From the NCBI GenBank assembly GCA_949372645.1, contig CASIAP010000002.1, forward strand, positions 95,115 to 159,114: a DNA stretch of 64,000 nucleotides. Reading direction: 5' to 3'. The DNA comes from Candidatus Poseidoniaceae archaeon. GTDB lineage: Archaea > Thermoplasmatota > Poseidoniia > Poseidoniales > Poseidoniaceae. The notes under the pieces are model-generated. The model saw nothing but the letters and a program-made list of their open reading frames with translations, ran no database searches and was not told the origin of the DNA. Below, piece after piece: positions 19,825-28,478 of this stretch (within the stretch, counting starts at the first letter, position 1; the number at the start of each line of letters is the position of its first letter). Made by a program: the position numbers and the translations under genes.

Positions 19825-20019
19825 TCACTTCCAAGGGGAGCGACTTGCTCGTTTCTGCATTAAGGAGGACAGTCCCATGTTTATTCTTCGATGGTCTTGA
19901 GACCATGGAAGGCCAGGTTTGCGGGCAACTTGACCAGGGTCGTCTCCACTCTGTGAGAGTAGAGAATAAACTGCAGCAATTGCTGCCATTCGCAAGGTCT
20001 CTTCATCGTGAGTTGGCAT
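19825..20019 (-). CDS. Small subunit of the acyl-CoA carboxylase, epsilon-like
   Basis: 64 residues, no membrane segment. The helix TLRMAAIAAVYSLLSQ and a C-terminal tail ending RSPWK resemble the small accessory subunits (ACC epsilon or the soluble end of OadG) found between carboxyltransferase and carrier genes. Lack of a transmembrane helix argues against a sodium-pumping decarboxylase delta subunit. It sits 4 bases from the carrier gene and 9 bases after the carboxyltransferase stop, so it is translated with both. Assignment is by position and general pattern rather than a strong motif. Confidence 0.5.
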   Translation of the reverse strand: MPTHDEETLRMAAIAAVYSLLSQSGDDPGQVARKPGLPWSQDHRRINMGLSSLMQKRASRSPWK

Positions 20020-20028
20020 AAGATCATC

Positions 20029-21582
20029 TCATAGTGGGATATTTCCATGCTTTCGAGCAGGGCGTAATTCTTCTTTATCCAATAACATCTCAAGTGCACG
20101 ACAGAGTTTACTTCGAGTTTGGTTTGGTTCGATAACATCGTCCAGATATCCTAAAGCAGCCGCAGTATATGGGTTGGCAAACTTCTCATTAAAATCTTCA
20201 GTCAATCTTTGGCGTTCCTGTTCAGCGTTCCGTGAGTTTGCAATTCGCTTTCGATGAATGATTTCTACCGCACCGTCTGCACCCATCACTGCAATTTCGC
20301 CGGTAGGCCAGGCGACATTGTAGTCTCCACGGATGTGCTTTGAAGACATGACGTCGTATGCTCCGCCGTAGGCCTTGCGAAGAATAACTGTGAGTTTGGG
20401 GACTGTTGCTTCAGCATATGCGTAGAGTAATTTAGCTCCGTGTCGAATAATTCCACCCCATTCCTGACTTGTTCCAGGCAGGAATCCTGGTACATCTTCA
20501 AGGGTAATGATTGGTATGTTAAACGCATCACAAAAGCGAACAAAACGAGCTGCTTTATCACTGGCATCGATGTCCAAACATCCTGCTAAGACCTTGGGTT
20601 GATTGGCAACCAAGCCAACGGTATGGCTGCCAAGGTGGCCAAAGCCGACAACGATATTTTGTGCCCAATCAGCTTGCACTTCAAGGAAAGCCCCGTCATC
20701 CAATATTTCTGAAATGACATCAAGAACATCGTAAGCCTTGGTTGCTTGGTCGGGCATGATGGTGTCCAGAACATCGCAAGAACGGTCGATTGGGTCGCTG
20801 GTTTTCTTATCCGGTGGTCGTTCGAGGTTGTTTTGAGGGAGTAAATCGCATAAATCCCGTGCCAGTTGAATGGCAGCTTCATCATCTGGTGCCGAGAAGT
20901 GGGACACTCCAGACTTGGTGCCGTGTGTGGATGCACCACCCAAATCTTCGAAGTTGACTTCTTCATTGGTGACCGTTTTGATGACTTCAGGTCCGGTGAT
21001 GAACATGTAGGATGATTCCTCAACCATGATCACAAAGTCTGTAATTGCTGGAGAATAGACTGCTCCACCAGCACACGGACCCATAATAACCGAGATTTGA
21101 GGTACAACGCCAGAGGCGCGAACATTTCGGAAAAAGATTTCAGCATAACTTCCTAAAGATGCCACGCCTTCCTGGATTCGAGCACCACCAGAATCGTTCA
21201 ATCCGATGACTGGACGTCCTGTTTTGAGTGCCATGTCGAGAACCTTACAGATTTTGAGCCCGTGCATTTCTCCAAGTGACCCACCATAGGCGGTGAAGTC
21301 TTGAGCAAAAGTAAACACTTGCCGGCCGTTGATTGAACCGTGTCCAGTGACAACACCGTCACCTGGAATAATGTCCTTGTCCATACCGAAATCTCGGCAA
21401 CGATGTTCAACCAACGCATCGATTTCTTGAAATGAGCCTTCATCCAGTAAGACATCGATGCGTTCACGTGCCGTCATTTTGCCTTTGCCGTGTTGTCGAT
21501 CGATACGATCTTGGCCTCCACCCATTTCGCTTCGAGATTTACGATTTCGCAAATCTTGGAGTCGTTCCTCTGATGATGTCAT
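20029..21582 (-). CDS. pccB: Propionyl-CoA carboxylase carboxyltransferase subunit
   Basis: 517 residues, typical of the carboxyltransferase beta subunit. It moves carboxyl from biotin to propionyl-CoA (or acetyl-CoA) to give methylmalonyl-CoA (or malonyl-CoA). Visible motifs: [59 protein letters not shown], and near the end VPGFLPG and [10 protein letters not shown], the two oxyanion-hole regions. Pairing with a methylmalonyl-CoA mutase gene across the divergent promoter favours propionyl-CoA as substrate. The biotin carboxylase subunit is not in the window. MmdA of methylmalonyl-CoA decarboxylase is the close alternative. Confidence 0.88.
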   Translation of the reverse strand: MTSSEERLQDLRNRKSRSEMGGGQDRIDRQHGKGKMTARERIDVLLDEGSFQEIDALVEHRCRDFGMDKDIIPGDGVVTGHGSINGRQVFTFAQDFTAYGGSLGEMHGLKICKVLDMALKTGRPVIGLNDSGGARIQEGVASLGSYAEIFFRNVRASGVVPQISVIMGPCAGGAVYSPAITDFVIMVEESSYMFITGPEVIKTVTNEEVNFEDLGGASTHGTKSGVSHFSAPDDEAAIQLARDLCDLLPQNNLERPPDKKTSDPIDRSCDVLDTIMPDQATKAYDVLDVISEILDDGAFLEVQADWAQNIVVGFGHLGSHTVGLVANQPKVLAGCLDIDASDKAARFVRFCDAFNIPIITLEDVPGFLPGTSQEWGGIIRHGAKLLYAYAEATVPKLTVILRKAYGGAYDVMSSKHIRGDYNVAWPTGEIAVMGADGAVEIIHRKRIANSRNAEQERQRLTEDFNEKFANPYTAAALGYLDDVIEPNQTRSKLCRALEMLLDKEELRPARKHGNIPL

Positions 21583-21903
21583 AGGCTTCCCAAAGGGGTC
21601 TATGGAAAAGCCGCCCTTATGCGTTGCCTTTCGTAGAGGTGCCAGAAAGCGTTCTCAAGACCGTTGGTCAAAAGCGCTTCGAATCTTGATAAGTAGCCTC
21701 ATTTTCTGGTTTGACCATTACCCTCATCTTCTAAATCTACTTGATGATCTTGATTTTGGAAAGGTATTGGAACTATGAATAGATGCAGAAGAACAGAAGT
21801 CACTGGTGAGTAAGTACAGGCTTGCTTGGCCCTGTTGGCCTCGCATTGATGGAAGGAACTCAACGCATGAATCGGTCGCAAGGGGTGTGTTGATAGGGAG
21901 GGG
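21583..21903. promoter_or_regulatory. Divergent intergenic region, pccB and mutase genes
   Basis: About 320 bases between two divergent operons of the same pathway. No convincing gene was seen on either strand. A purine-rich GGGAGGGG lies directly before the mutase ATG. A TTATCAA-like AT-rich element at about 21690 could be a TATA box for the minus-strand operon, but none is decisive. Shared control of both directions is inferred from the layout. Confidence 0.35.
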
Positions 21904-22365
21904 ATGCCTCCAACAACCATGAGCGAACCGTGGCGAATCGTTGTGGCAAAGCCCGGCTTAGATGGTCATGACCGAGGAGCTAAAGTCGTAGCAAGAGCAT
22001 TGCGTGATGCCGGTAATGAAGTCATTTACACCGGATTGCGCCGCAGCGCCCAACAGATTGTTGATACAGTACGTGACGAGGATGCGCGTTTTCTCGGCCT
22101 TTCCTCTCTTTCAGGTGCCCATGAGCACCTTTTCCCAAAGGTCTGTGAGCTTTTGAAGCAACAAGGCCTGAACGATGTTATCGTTTTCGGTGGAGGTATT
22201 ATTCCTCTTGGTGATCGAGAACCCTTGTATGCTTGTGGAATACGTGCCATCTTTGGACCTGGTACACCCACTTCCGAGATTTTGGAATTTATAGAACAAT
22301 CGACACAACTCGAAAATACTGGTGTTGGTCAAGACAGCGATTGGTATTGGACCTCATCGGCTTGA
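21904..22365 (+). CDS. Methylmalonyl-CoA mutase, B12-binding subunit
   Basis: 153 residues forming only the cobalamin-binding domain. The DxHxxG motif (LDGHDRGAKVVARAL), whose His coordinates cobalt, is present, as are LSSLSGAHEH and FGGGIIP of the B12-binding fold. The large catalytic subunit must be encoded elsewhere, as is common for archaeal split mutases. The enzyme converts methylmalonyl-CoA to succinyl-CoA. It is 9 bases upstream of meaB. The start could also be ATG 21919, since the GGGAGGGG ribosome-binding site abuts 21904 and would suit the later ATG better. Confidence 0.9.
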   Translation: MPPTTMSEPWRIVVAKPGLDGHDRGAKVVARALRDAGNEVIYTGLRRSAQQIVDTVRDEDARFLGLSSLSGAHEHLFPKVCELLKQQGLNDVIVFGGGIIPLGDREPLYACGIRAIFGPGTPTSEILEFIEQSTQLENTGVGQDSDWYWTSSA

Positions 22366-22374
22366 GGTGATGGG

Positions 22375-23286
22375 ATGGCATCTGAGTTCCTTGGGCAAGC
22401 TAAATCTGGTGATCGTCGTTCACTTGCGCGAACATTAAGTGCTCTTGAAAACGGTTTAATCCAGATTGATGAAGTGCTCGAGATAATTGGTTTAGTTCCG
22501 ACTCCATCTGATGAGGTTTGGCAAACGTTAGCGATTACAGGTGCGCCAGGTGTTGGTAAATCTTGTCTACTCGACGGTTTGCTTCGTTCATGGGCACAAA
22601 GGGGACTACGAGTTGCAGTCTTAGCAGTTGATCCTTCATCACCAAGAACGGGTGGTGCTTTACTGGGCGATCGAGTACGCATGACTGTCGTTGATGATGT
22701 CGAGTTGAATGATTTGATTTATTTACGCTCAGTAGCAACTCGTAAAGCATCTGGCAGTGTTCCAGTCATTGTTGAGGACATGACCAAAGTACTCCTCGCT
22801 TTGGGTTGGCAACGAGTCATTATCGAGACGGTTGGAGCAGGGCAATCCGAAGTCAGGTGTGCAGCATTAGCCGACCGAATAGTAGTGGTTGAAGGGCCAG
22901 CTCGAGGTGATGGTATTCAAGCTGAAAAAGCAGGTCTACTCGAATTGGCAGATGCGGTTTTAGTCAATAAATCAGATCTACCAGGAGCGGAACTTCACGC
23001 CGATGAAATCCGCGAGTCGTTTGAATTAGGTGCAGGTAACACCCCACCGGTGCTCTTGACTTCAGCCATACATGGCAATGGTATTTCTGAGGCTGCAGAA
23101 ATGCTTCTGAGCCTTTCTTCTTCTGGTCGTTCAACACGTGCACGGTGGAGAGAACGTCTTTTGGCATACCATGAACGAAAAATCCTCGAATCTCCACAAC
23201 TCGATGAATTACTTGAAAAACTGGCGAAGGGTTCAATTCTGTTAGACGAAGCGTTGCGTATTATTGGTGATGAAGATCATGAGTGA
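22375..23286 (+). CDS. meaB: MeaB/ArgK-type GTPase chaperone of methylmalonyl-CoA mutase
   Basis: 303 residues, typical length. G1 P-loop TGAPGVGKSCLLDGLL (about 56-71), conserved AVDPSSPRTGGALLGDRVRM, the ETVGAGQSEV segment and NKSD guanine-specificity motif are all visible. MeaB loads and protects the adenosylcobalamin cofactor of the mutase by GTP hydrolysis. A GAGGTGATGGG ribosome-binding region precedes the ATG, and the gene follows the B12 subunit by 9 bases, a standard pairing. Confidence 0.93.
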   Translation: MASEFLGQAKSGDRRSLARTLSALENGLIQIDEVLEIIGLVPTPSDEVWQTLAITGAPGVGKSCLLDGLLRSWAQRGLRVAVLAVDPSSPRTGGALLGDRVRMTVVDDVELNDLIYLRSVATRKASGSVPVIVEDMTKVLLALGWQRVIIETVGAGQSEVRCAALADRIVVVEGPARGDGIQAEKAGLLELADAVLVNKSDLPGAELHADEIRESFELGAGNTPPVLLTSAIHGNGISEAAEMLLSLSSSGRSTRARWRERLLAYHERKILESPQLDELLEKLAKGSILLDEALRIIGDEDHE

Positions 23287-23902
23287 ATATGTTGAATTGA
23301 CAAACCCTGTTGAATTATCTGTTGGTGGAATGGGTGGACACATCTTCCGCCGTTCAATCCATCTTGGCATGTCCATCCTTCCTTTCATTTATTTTGAGTA
23401 TGGTGAGTCTTTAGCTGACGTTGTTGGATTGACATTACCACAATTTATGTCTTCAATGGTCTTTTTGCTGTTTCTTTTGGAAGGTCTCCGATTTGGTTTT
23501 GGTATCACCATTTATGGCCAGAGAGAGTATGAAGCCGAGCAAATTTCGGCATTAGGCTGGGGCGCATTTGGTATTGGCTTAGTTTTTTTATTAGCTCCAC
23601 TTGAAGCTTATGCATGGCCAATCATCCTTTCTTTATCTCTCGGTGACCCCTTTCTTGGTGAAATGAGGCGCAGAGGGATGGATACTCGAAATGTTATTCT
23701 TTCATCAGTCTTCTTCTTGTTCTTCGTTTGGATCGCCTGCTGGCACTTTTTTAGCACTCCATGGTGGCTAGCCTTTTTGTTTGCACCTTTGTGTGTAGCT
23801 GCTGAGTGGCCTCGTCTCCGTTATATTGATGACAATGCCACAATGGTCCTCATTCCACTTGGGATGATTTTACTGCTCGAGCCTTTTCTCCAACTGATGT
23901 AA
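23279..23902 (+). CDS. Dolichol/phytol kinase-like integral membrane protein
   Basis: 207 residues from ATG 23279, overlapping the meaB stop, with GGTGATGA upstream as ribosome-binding site. About six hydrophobic segments. Two patterns fit the polyprenol (dolichol/phytol) kinase and CTP-dependent lipid kinase family: RRSIHLG in the first loop, GDPFLGEMRRRG in the middle, and AEWPRLRYIDDNATMVLIPLG near the end, where the family has E and DDN before the last helix. The predicted role is phosphorylation of a lipid alcohol, which might serve isoprenoid lipid salvage or glycosylation. The link to the mutase operon is unexplained. Confidence 0.65.
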   Translation: MSEYVELTNPVELSVGGMGGHIFRRSIHLGMSILPFIYFEYGESLADVVGLTLPQFMSSMVFLLFLLEGLRFGFGITIYGQREYEAEQISALGWGAFGIGLVFLLAPLEAYAWPIILSLSLGDPFLGEMRRRGMDTRNVILSSVFFLFFVWIACWHFFSTPWWLAFLFAPLCVAAEWPRLRYIDDNATMVLIPLGMILLLEPFLQLM

Positions 23903-23974
23903 TCCAAATAATCTGTAGAAGTTGACTCAATATATTCAAATGATGGTTAGCATTGGCAAGGTTGAGGGATAGGT

Positions 23975-24091
23975 ATGGACGAAGAGACCAACGATTCAGC
24001 ACCACCACAAATCGCCTATTTTTTTGTCTTTTCACTCGGTGTCATTTTCCTCGCCATCTCTATGGTCAGATACCCTCTTTGGGGTCTTTGA
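23975..24091 (+). CDS. 38-residue membrane peptide
   Basis: ATG 23975 to TGA 24089-24091, with a GAGGGATAGGT ribosome-binding region directly before it. The product has a charged N terminus (MDEETNDS), one hydrophobic helix (IAYFFVFSLGVIFLAISMV) and a short end RYPLWGL. It fits a single-pass small membrane protein. No family is recognised. It lies between the kinase-like gene and asparagine synthetase. Confidence 0.5.
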   Translation: MDEETNDSAPPQIAYFFVFSLGVIFLAISMVRYPLWGL

Positions 24092-24134
24092 TTTCTAAGG
24101 GATGCTTGAAGAAGGTCGTCGTTTTGGCTGCCTT

Positions 24135-25919
24135 ATGTGTGGCATAGGTGGGATGTTCGGAGAACCCGACCCTGCAGTTGTTCACAGAATGAATTCACTC
24201 CTCCACCATCGTGGACCAAATGGAAATAATGTTTGGTCAGATGAGCATATTTCACTCGGACATACACGCTTAGCGATTGTCGACTTAGCAGGGAGTGACC
24301 AGCCACTTTTCGGCTCGAATCGAGAGGTTCTTGTGGCGAATGGTGAACTCTATAATTATCAAAAAATACGTTCTCAACATCCTTCTTTTTCTTGGACCAC
24401 AAAGGGCGATTCCGAAGTGATCTTAGCGCTTCTTGATGCTTCGAAATCAAAGCATTCAGGCGTGTTAAGTGCTCGGCAACATGCCCAATGGATTGCACAA
24501 TTGGATGGTATGTATGCATTTGCAGTTTGGGATTCGGAGACTCGTCATTTGCTTTTGGCACGCGACCCGCTCGGGATCAAACCACTGGTACGAACATGTG
24601 TTGGGGGGTCTCTTCTCTTTGCCAGTGAAAGTAAGGCATTAAGAGCACATGAAGGACATGTCCCGGCTCTTGATGAGCAAGCACTCGTTGCCCGGCTTGC
24701 TTGGGAATATTCACTTGATGGAACGACGTTACTCAAGGATGTCAGCCAAGTTCGACCAGGTACGGTTGAAGTTTGGGCATTGGACTTTGAAGGTAAAGCC
24801 AAACTGCTTGACCGAGCCATTATTGAACAACAAAAAGTCAATCCCTCAGACTCATGGAGTCCTGAAAGAGATGCTGAATTCCTCCTCGAAACATTTGTTG
24901 AAGGAGTTTCAGAGCGCCTCATGTCCGATGTTCCAGTCGGAATTGTACTTTCAGGTGGCCTTGATTCTTCGTTAGTAGCTGCTGTTGCTCATGAAGCAGC
25001 AGAACGTGCGCAACAGCCAGTACCTGCCTGTTGGACGGTTGCTGAAAGTGAAGACAACCCCGACTGGATTGCCGCAGAAGAAGTAGCTTCCTCGTTTGAT
25101 TTGGTTCATCACCAGCATATCCTTGAACCCGATTCGTTCGATACACTGCTTCCTGATTTGTCATGGCATGGTGAAGACCTCGATGTGACCGTGCTGTTTT
25201 TCCAACCACTGTTCCAAAAAATGTCACAACATGTGACGGTTGGATTGTGTGGACAAGGGGCAGATGAATTACATGCTGGTTATCCACGATATCGAGATTT
25301 GAAATCCCATGGTGAAATGATTGATGCACGTTTAGCATCGATGGAACATCCCTTTGCACGCCAAATAGAAAATGAAACATTACCCATAGGTGAACACTGG
25401 TATACGAAGGGTCATGCAGGCAGTAGCCATACGGGTTCACTGGAAGAATTCCTTCAATTCGAGCTTGATCATGGTCAACTTTCAAATTTCCAATTACGAT
25501 TAGTTGACCGTCATTCGATGGCCCACTCATTGGAAGTACGAGTTCCATTCCTTTCTTCATCGCATCGTCAAGCCACTCACCACCTTCCCATGGAATGGCG
25601 ACTTCCCTCAAGCGGTGATGAAAAGATTGCCCTGCGAGCAGCAGCTTCGCTTACTTCATTACCCAAGCATATCGTTGGTCGACCGAAATTACCTGCAGGT
25701 CGAGCAACATCTCCAACTTTAATCGATAATCTTCTTGCAGAATATAAACCTCAAACGGAGGAGATTCTCACTCGGTATCCTTTACTTTCTGGGGCTTTGA
25801 AGACACAGCCTGATATAGCCCTGGGTTTAGGTTTGTTTGAGGCAGTTCATATTTTGGACAGAGGGGCGAGAAAACCTACTGGTTCTACCATGGATTTACT
25901 CAACGAGGTGATTGGATGA
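24135..25919 (+). CDS. asnB: Asparagine synthetase, glutamine-hydrolysing
   Basis: 594 residues from ATG 24135, chosen because the N-terminal nucleophile must be Cys2 (MCGIGGMFG). The glutaminase domain shows HHRGPNG, LGHTRLAIVDL and NGELYNY. The synthetase domain has the ATP pyrophosphatase loop LSGGLDSS, then GQGADELHAGYPRY. It transfers ammonia from glutamine to an aspartyl-AMP intermediate to give asparagine. Its last bases overlap the start of the glutamate-cysteine ligase gene (ATGA), so the two are translated together. Members of this family also amidate other acids, so a different substrate cannot be excluded. Confidence 0.9.
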   Translation: MCGIGGMFGEPDPAVVHRMNSLLHHRGPNGNNVWSDEHISLGHTRLAIVDLAGSDQPLFGSNREVLVANGELYNYQKIRSQHPSFSWTTKGDSEVILALLDASKSKHSGVLSARQHAQWIAQLDGMYAFAVWDSETRHLLLARDPLGIKPLVRTCVGGSLLFASESKALRAHEGHVPALDEQALVARLAWEYSLDGTTLLKDVSQVRPGTVEVWALDFEGKAKLLDRAIIEQQKVNPSDSWSPERDAEFLLETFVEGVSERLMSDVPVGIVLSGGLDSSLVAAVAHEAAERAQQPVPACWTVAESEDNPDWIAAEEVASSFDLVHHQHILEPDSFDTLLPDLSWHGEDLDVTVLFFQPLFQKMSQHVTVGLCGQGADELHAGYPRYRDLKSHGEMIDARLASMEHPFARQIENETLPIGEHWYTKGHAGSSHTGSLEEFLQFELDHGQLSNFQLRLVDRHSMAHSLEVRVPFLSSSHRQATHHLPMEWRLPSSGDEKIALRAAASLTSLPKHIVGRPKLPAGRATSPTLIDNLLAEYKPQTEEILTRYPLLSGALKTQPDIALGLGLFEAVHILDRGARKPTGSTMDLLNEVIG

Positions 25920-27133
25920 CATTTGTACACACATTAACCCCGTTACTTGAAAGTAAGCGTGCCGAAATCACTGCATGGATGTCCCAAAAGAGAAGTGAAG
26001 TACCGATTCCAATCTATGGCAGCGTCGATATTCGGGATGCTGGTTGGAAAATCAGTGTCGTTGATGCAAATCACTTCCCAGCAGGTTTCAATAATATTTC
26101 AAGTGAAGACAAACCATCTCTTGGAACACTTCTTCGGACTCATATTCAGCGTGAATATACCGACTGTCAATGGGTCCATCTTTACCCTGAATCCCATACC
26201 CGTAACAAAGGGTATATTGAGAACCTTATCACCTTGAAAGAGTTGCTCGAAATTGCAGGATTCCGCTGTACTGTTGGATCTGTTGATTTTGCAGAATTGG
26301 GTCACCTCATTGGCCTTTCTGGTGCTTTGAAACTGGACCAAGTCGAATCTAAAAAGAAGGATGGAAAAGAAATCTTACTCATTGATGGCCAGACACCCGA
26401 CCTGATACTCCTGAATAATGATTTGACTGAAGGTATTGTCGCAGGTCTCGGCAGCCAAATTGTGTCGCCTCCTCCTTCGATGGGTTGGCACCGAAGAAGG
26501 AAATCTCAGCATTATGAAGTTCTTCGAGAATACGTTGAAGAGATTGCTCAAATGATTGGTATTGACTCTTGGCACTTCATGGCGGATTGGTTTGTCTCGA
26601 AAAATAAATGCTTAGAGAAAGAGGCATGTCGAATCGAACTGGCTGCCGAAGTTGATACTTTTTTGGAAGCACTCCGTCAAAAATACCAATCGCTTGGGGT
26701 CGTTCGAGAGCCAGTTGCTTTTATCAAAAATGACCGAGGTACCTATGGTCTTGGTATCATGACTGTTCGAAGTGGGAGTGAACTCTTGGAACTCTCGAAT
26801 CGGAAAATGAATCGACTGATGTATTCCAAAGGTGGTGTTGATGTTGAAAACTTCCTCATCCAAGAAGGAATCCCGACTATTCTCGTCAATGAGGACGGAG
26901 CTCCGGTTGAACCAGTCGTCTATCTCGTCGATGGGCAGGCTGCTTCATGGTTCTATAGAATCAACCCAAAGAAATCAGATATTGACAATTTGAATTCTCC
27001 GAGTGCCCAATTTGAATCCTTTTCACAATCTGGTGGTCAATATGGCGAACATGCACATGGTTGGCATGCTTTAGTTGCAGAACTTTCGATGTTAGCAATG
27101 GGTCGGGAATTGCTTTCATACGGGAATCAATAA
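25916..27133 (+). CDS. gshA: Glutamate-cysteine ligase, type 3 (ATP-grasp like)
   Basis: 405 residues. The N terminus IPIYGSVDIRDAGWK then VDANHFPAGFNNI matches the Acidithiobacillus-type glutamate-cysteine ligase family (PF08886), as does FIKNDRGTYGLGIMTV in the ATP-binding part. The enzyme joins glutamate and cysteine to form gamma-glutamylcysteine, a thiol used as such by haloarchaea or as the precursor of glutathione. No glutathione synthetase gene is in the window. The ATGA overlap with asnB suggests co-translation. Confidence 0.85.
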   Translation: MTFVHTLTPLLESKRAEITAWMSQKRSEVPIPIYGSVDIRDAGWKISVVDANHFPAGFNNISSEDKPSLGTLLRTHIQREYTDCQWVHLYPESHTRNKGYIENLITLKELLEIAGFRCTVGSVDFAELGHLIGLSGALKLDQVESKKKDGKEILLIDGQTPDLILLNNDLTEGIVAGLGSQIVSPPPSMGWHRRRKSQHYEVLREYVEEIAQMIGIDSWHFMADWFVSKNKCLEKEACRIELAAEVDTFLEALRQKYQSLGVVREPVAFIKNDRGTYGLGIMTVRSGSELLELSNRKMNRLMYSKGGVDVENFLIQEGIPTILVNEDGAPVEPVVYLVDGQAASWFYRINPKKSDIDNLNSPSAQFESFSQSGGQYGEHAHGWHALVAELSMLAMGRELLSYGNQ

Positions 27134-27172
27134 CACCCGTTCTTGCTAAGAGGGGTACCTCCTCCCAAGAAC

Positions 27173-27847
27173 ATGAACAGAGCGTGGGTCTATATCGGCA
27201 CCATCGCCCTGGGACTTTGGTTTTCTGCTACTGCTTGTAATGGTTTGATTCCAGATGAATATGCAGAATTACCCGTTAACCTGTGGTGTTGGGGTCTTTT
27301 TGCTTGGCTCTATCGTGGCGGAAGTCGAAAGCAACGTATTGAGATGATTACAGTGATTGCAATTGCAACACCAATGGAATTGTTCTTTAGCGAAATTTGG
27401 CTGATCTATGAATATCAACGTGGCCTCATGCCACTGTTTGTTCCTGCAGGTCATTATTTCCTGTTTGATCTTGGGCGAATGGCAGCAGACACGATGAAAG
27501 AAACTTGGGCCTTACCTTTACTCGCACCTTTTGTTCCTTTGGTTGCATATGGTGCCTGGACGGGTGGGGATACATCAGCAGTTTTCCTCTTGGCTCTTGT
27601 TTTAGTTTTCACCAAATGGGGGCCACAACCACGATTATACTCGGCTATGGCATGGGCTGCATTGGCCATGGAGATTTGGGGAACTTCACTCAGCAACTGG
27701 ACATGGGCAAGTCAAGTTCCTTGGACGGGTTTAACCGCTTGGAACCCTCCATTACTGGTTGGTTCTTTCTATTGTTTTGGAGACCTCTTGGTCAACATGG
27801 CTGTCGTCAAGTTTGAAGGGAAGGACCCGTTGGAGGTACTTGTATGA
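27173..27847 (+). CDS. Polytopic membrane protein of unknown function
   Basis: 224 residues from ATG 27173 (an in-frame TTG at 27143 is less likely). Six or so hydrophobic segments, with short charged loops such as RGGSRKQR. The motif WGTSLSNWTWASQVPWTGL may face outside. No family recognised. It overlaps the next ferredoxin gene by 4 bases, so it is in an operon with it; a role in a membrane-bound redox reaction is possible but not shown. Confidence 0.65.
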   Translation: MNRAWVYIGTIALGLWFSATACNGLIPDEYAELPVNLWCWGLFAWLYRGGSRKQRIEMITVIAIATPMELFFSEIWLIYEYQRGLMPLFVPAGHYFLFDLGRMAADTMKETWALPLLAPFVPLVAYGAWTGGDTSAVFLLALVLVFTKWGPQPRLYSAMAWAALAMEIWGTSLSNWTWASQVPWTGLTAWNPPLLVGSFYCFGDLLVNMAVVKFEGKDPLEVLV

Positions 27848-28176
27848 CCTCCTCCGACGAGTTGCGAAAGCGTCGAGAACAGGAGGCTGTACGTATTCGT
27901 ACTTCACTCAATAGACTTCGAGGTGAACAACGTGCATCCCTCAAAGGTGGTGAGACGGCCGTTGCTTTTGTTGAAGAGCGTCTCTGCATTGGGTGTGACC
28001 AATGTACCATTGTTTGTGACGATGATGCCATTGAGATGTATAAGGTCGATATGGTGAGTCCTTTGATTCATGTTGAGTCAAATCAAAAAGCCAAGATTCT
28101 CCGTGCTGATTGCACAGGCTGTCGATTGTGTGTTTTAGCATGCCCAACAGATGCAATCACAATGATAGATCGATGA
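27844..28176 (+). CDS. Two-cluster ferredoxin-like iron-sulfur protein
   Basis: 110 residues. An N-terminal basic helix (residues 1-35) precedes two 4Fe-4S binding motifs: CIGCDQCTIVC and CTGCRLCVLACP, each of the C-x2-C-x2-C-x3-C type. A 4Fe-4S electron carrier is expected. The distance between motifs is longer than in short ferredoxins because of an insertion. GGAGG at 8 bases before ATG. It is co-transcribed with the membrane proteins on either side. Confidence 0.85.
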   Translation: MTSSDELRKRREQEAVRIRTSLNRLRGEQRASLKGGETAVAFVEERLCIGCDQCTIVCDDDAIEMYKVDMVSPLIHVESNQKAKILRADCTGCRLCVLACPTDAITMIDR

Positions 28177-28186
28177 GGTGAACACG

Positions 28187-28477
28187 ATGTCAAAGAAAGA
28201 TAAACAAGATACAGCACAACGTTTTGGTGGAGAATTCGGGCCGTACCGGAAAGAAGGAACACCTGGAGTATCGCTTTCAACGTTCAAGACGCTCGTTTGG
28301 ACTTCGAACATCGGAGGTATGCTCTTGTGTGTTGTTGCCCTTGAGATGCTTTTTGTCCGACAGATGTTCGGCTGGGGCCTTGCTTCACTCATTCTCGGGG
28401 TTGTCATTGCTTTGTTTCCATCAAACTATGAAATTGTTGGAATGGATGATGGCCAATCCCCACCCCAGGAAGATTGA
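28187..28477 (+). CDS. Small membrane protein next to the ferredoxin
   Basis: 96 residues from ATG 28187, with GAGGTGA as ribosome-binding site (a GTG at 28178 is also in frame). A hydrophilic N terminus (about 1-38) leads to two hydrophobic helices, NIGGMLLCVVALEMLFV and ASLILGVVIALFP. Ends in an acidic tail. No family is recognised. It ends 1 base before the convergent SAP-domain gene. Confidence 0.6.
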   Translation: MSKKDKQDTAQRFGGEFGPYRKEGTPGVSLSTFKTLVWTSNIGGMLLCVVALEMLFVRQMFGWGLASLILGVVIALFPSNYEIVGMDDGQSPPQED

Positions 28478-28478
28478 C

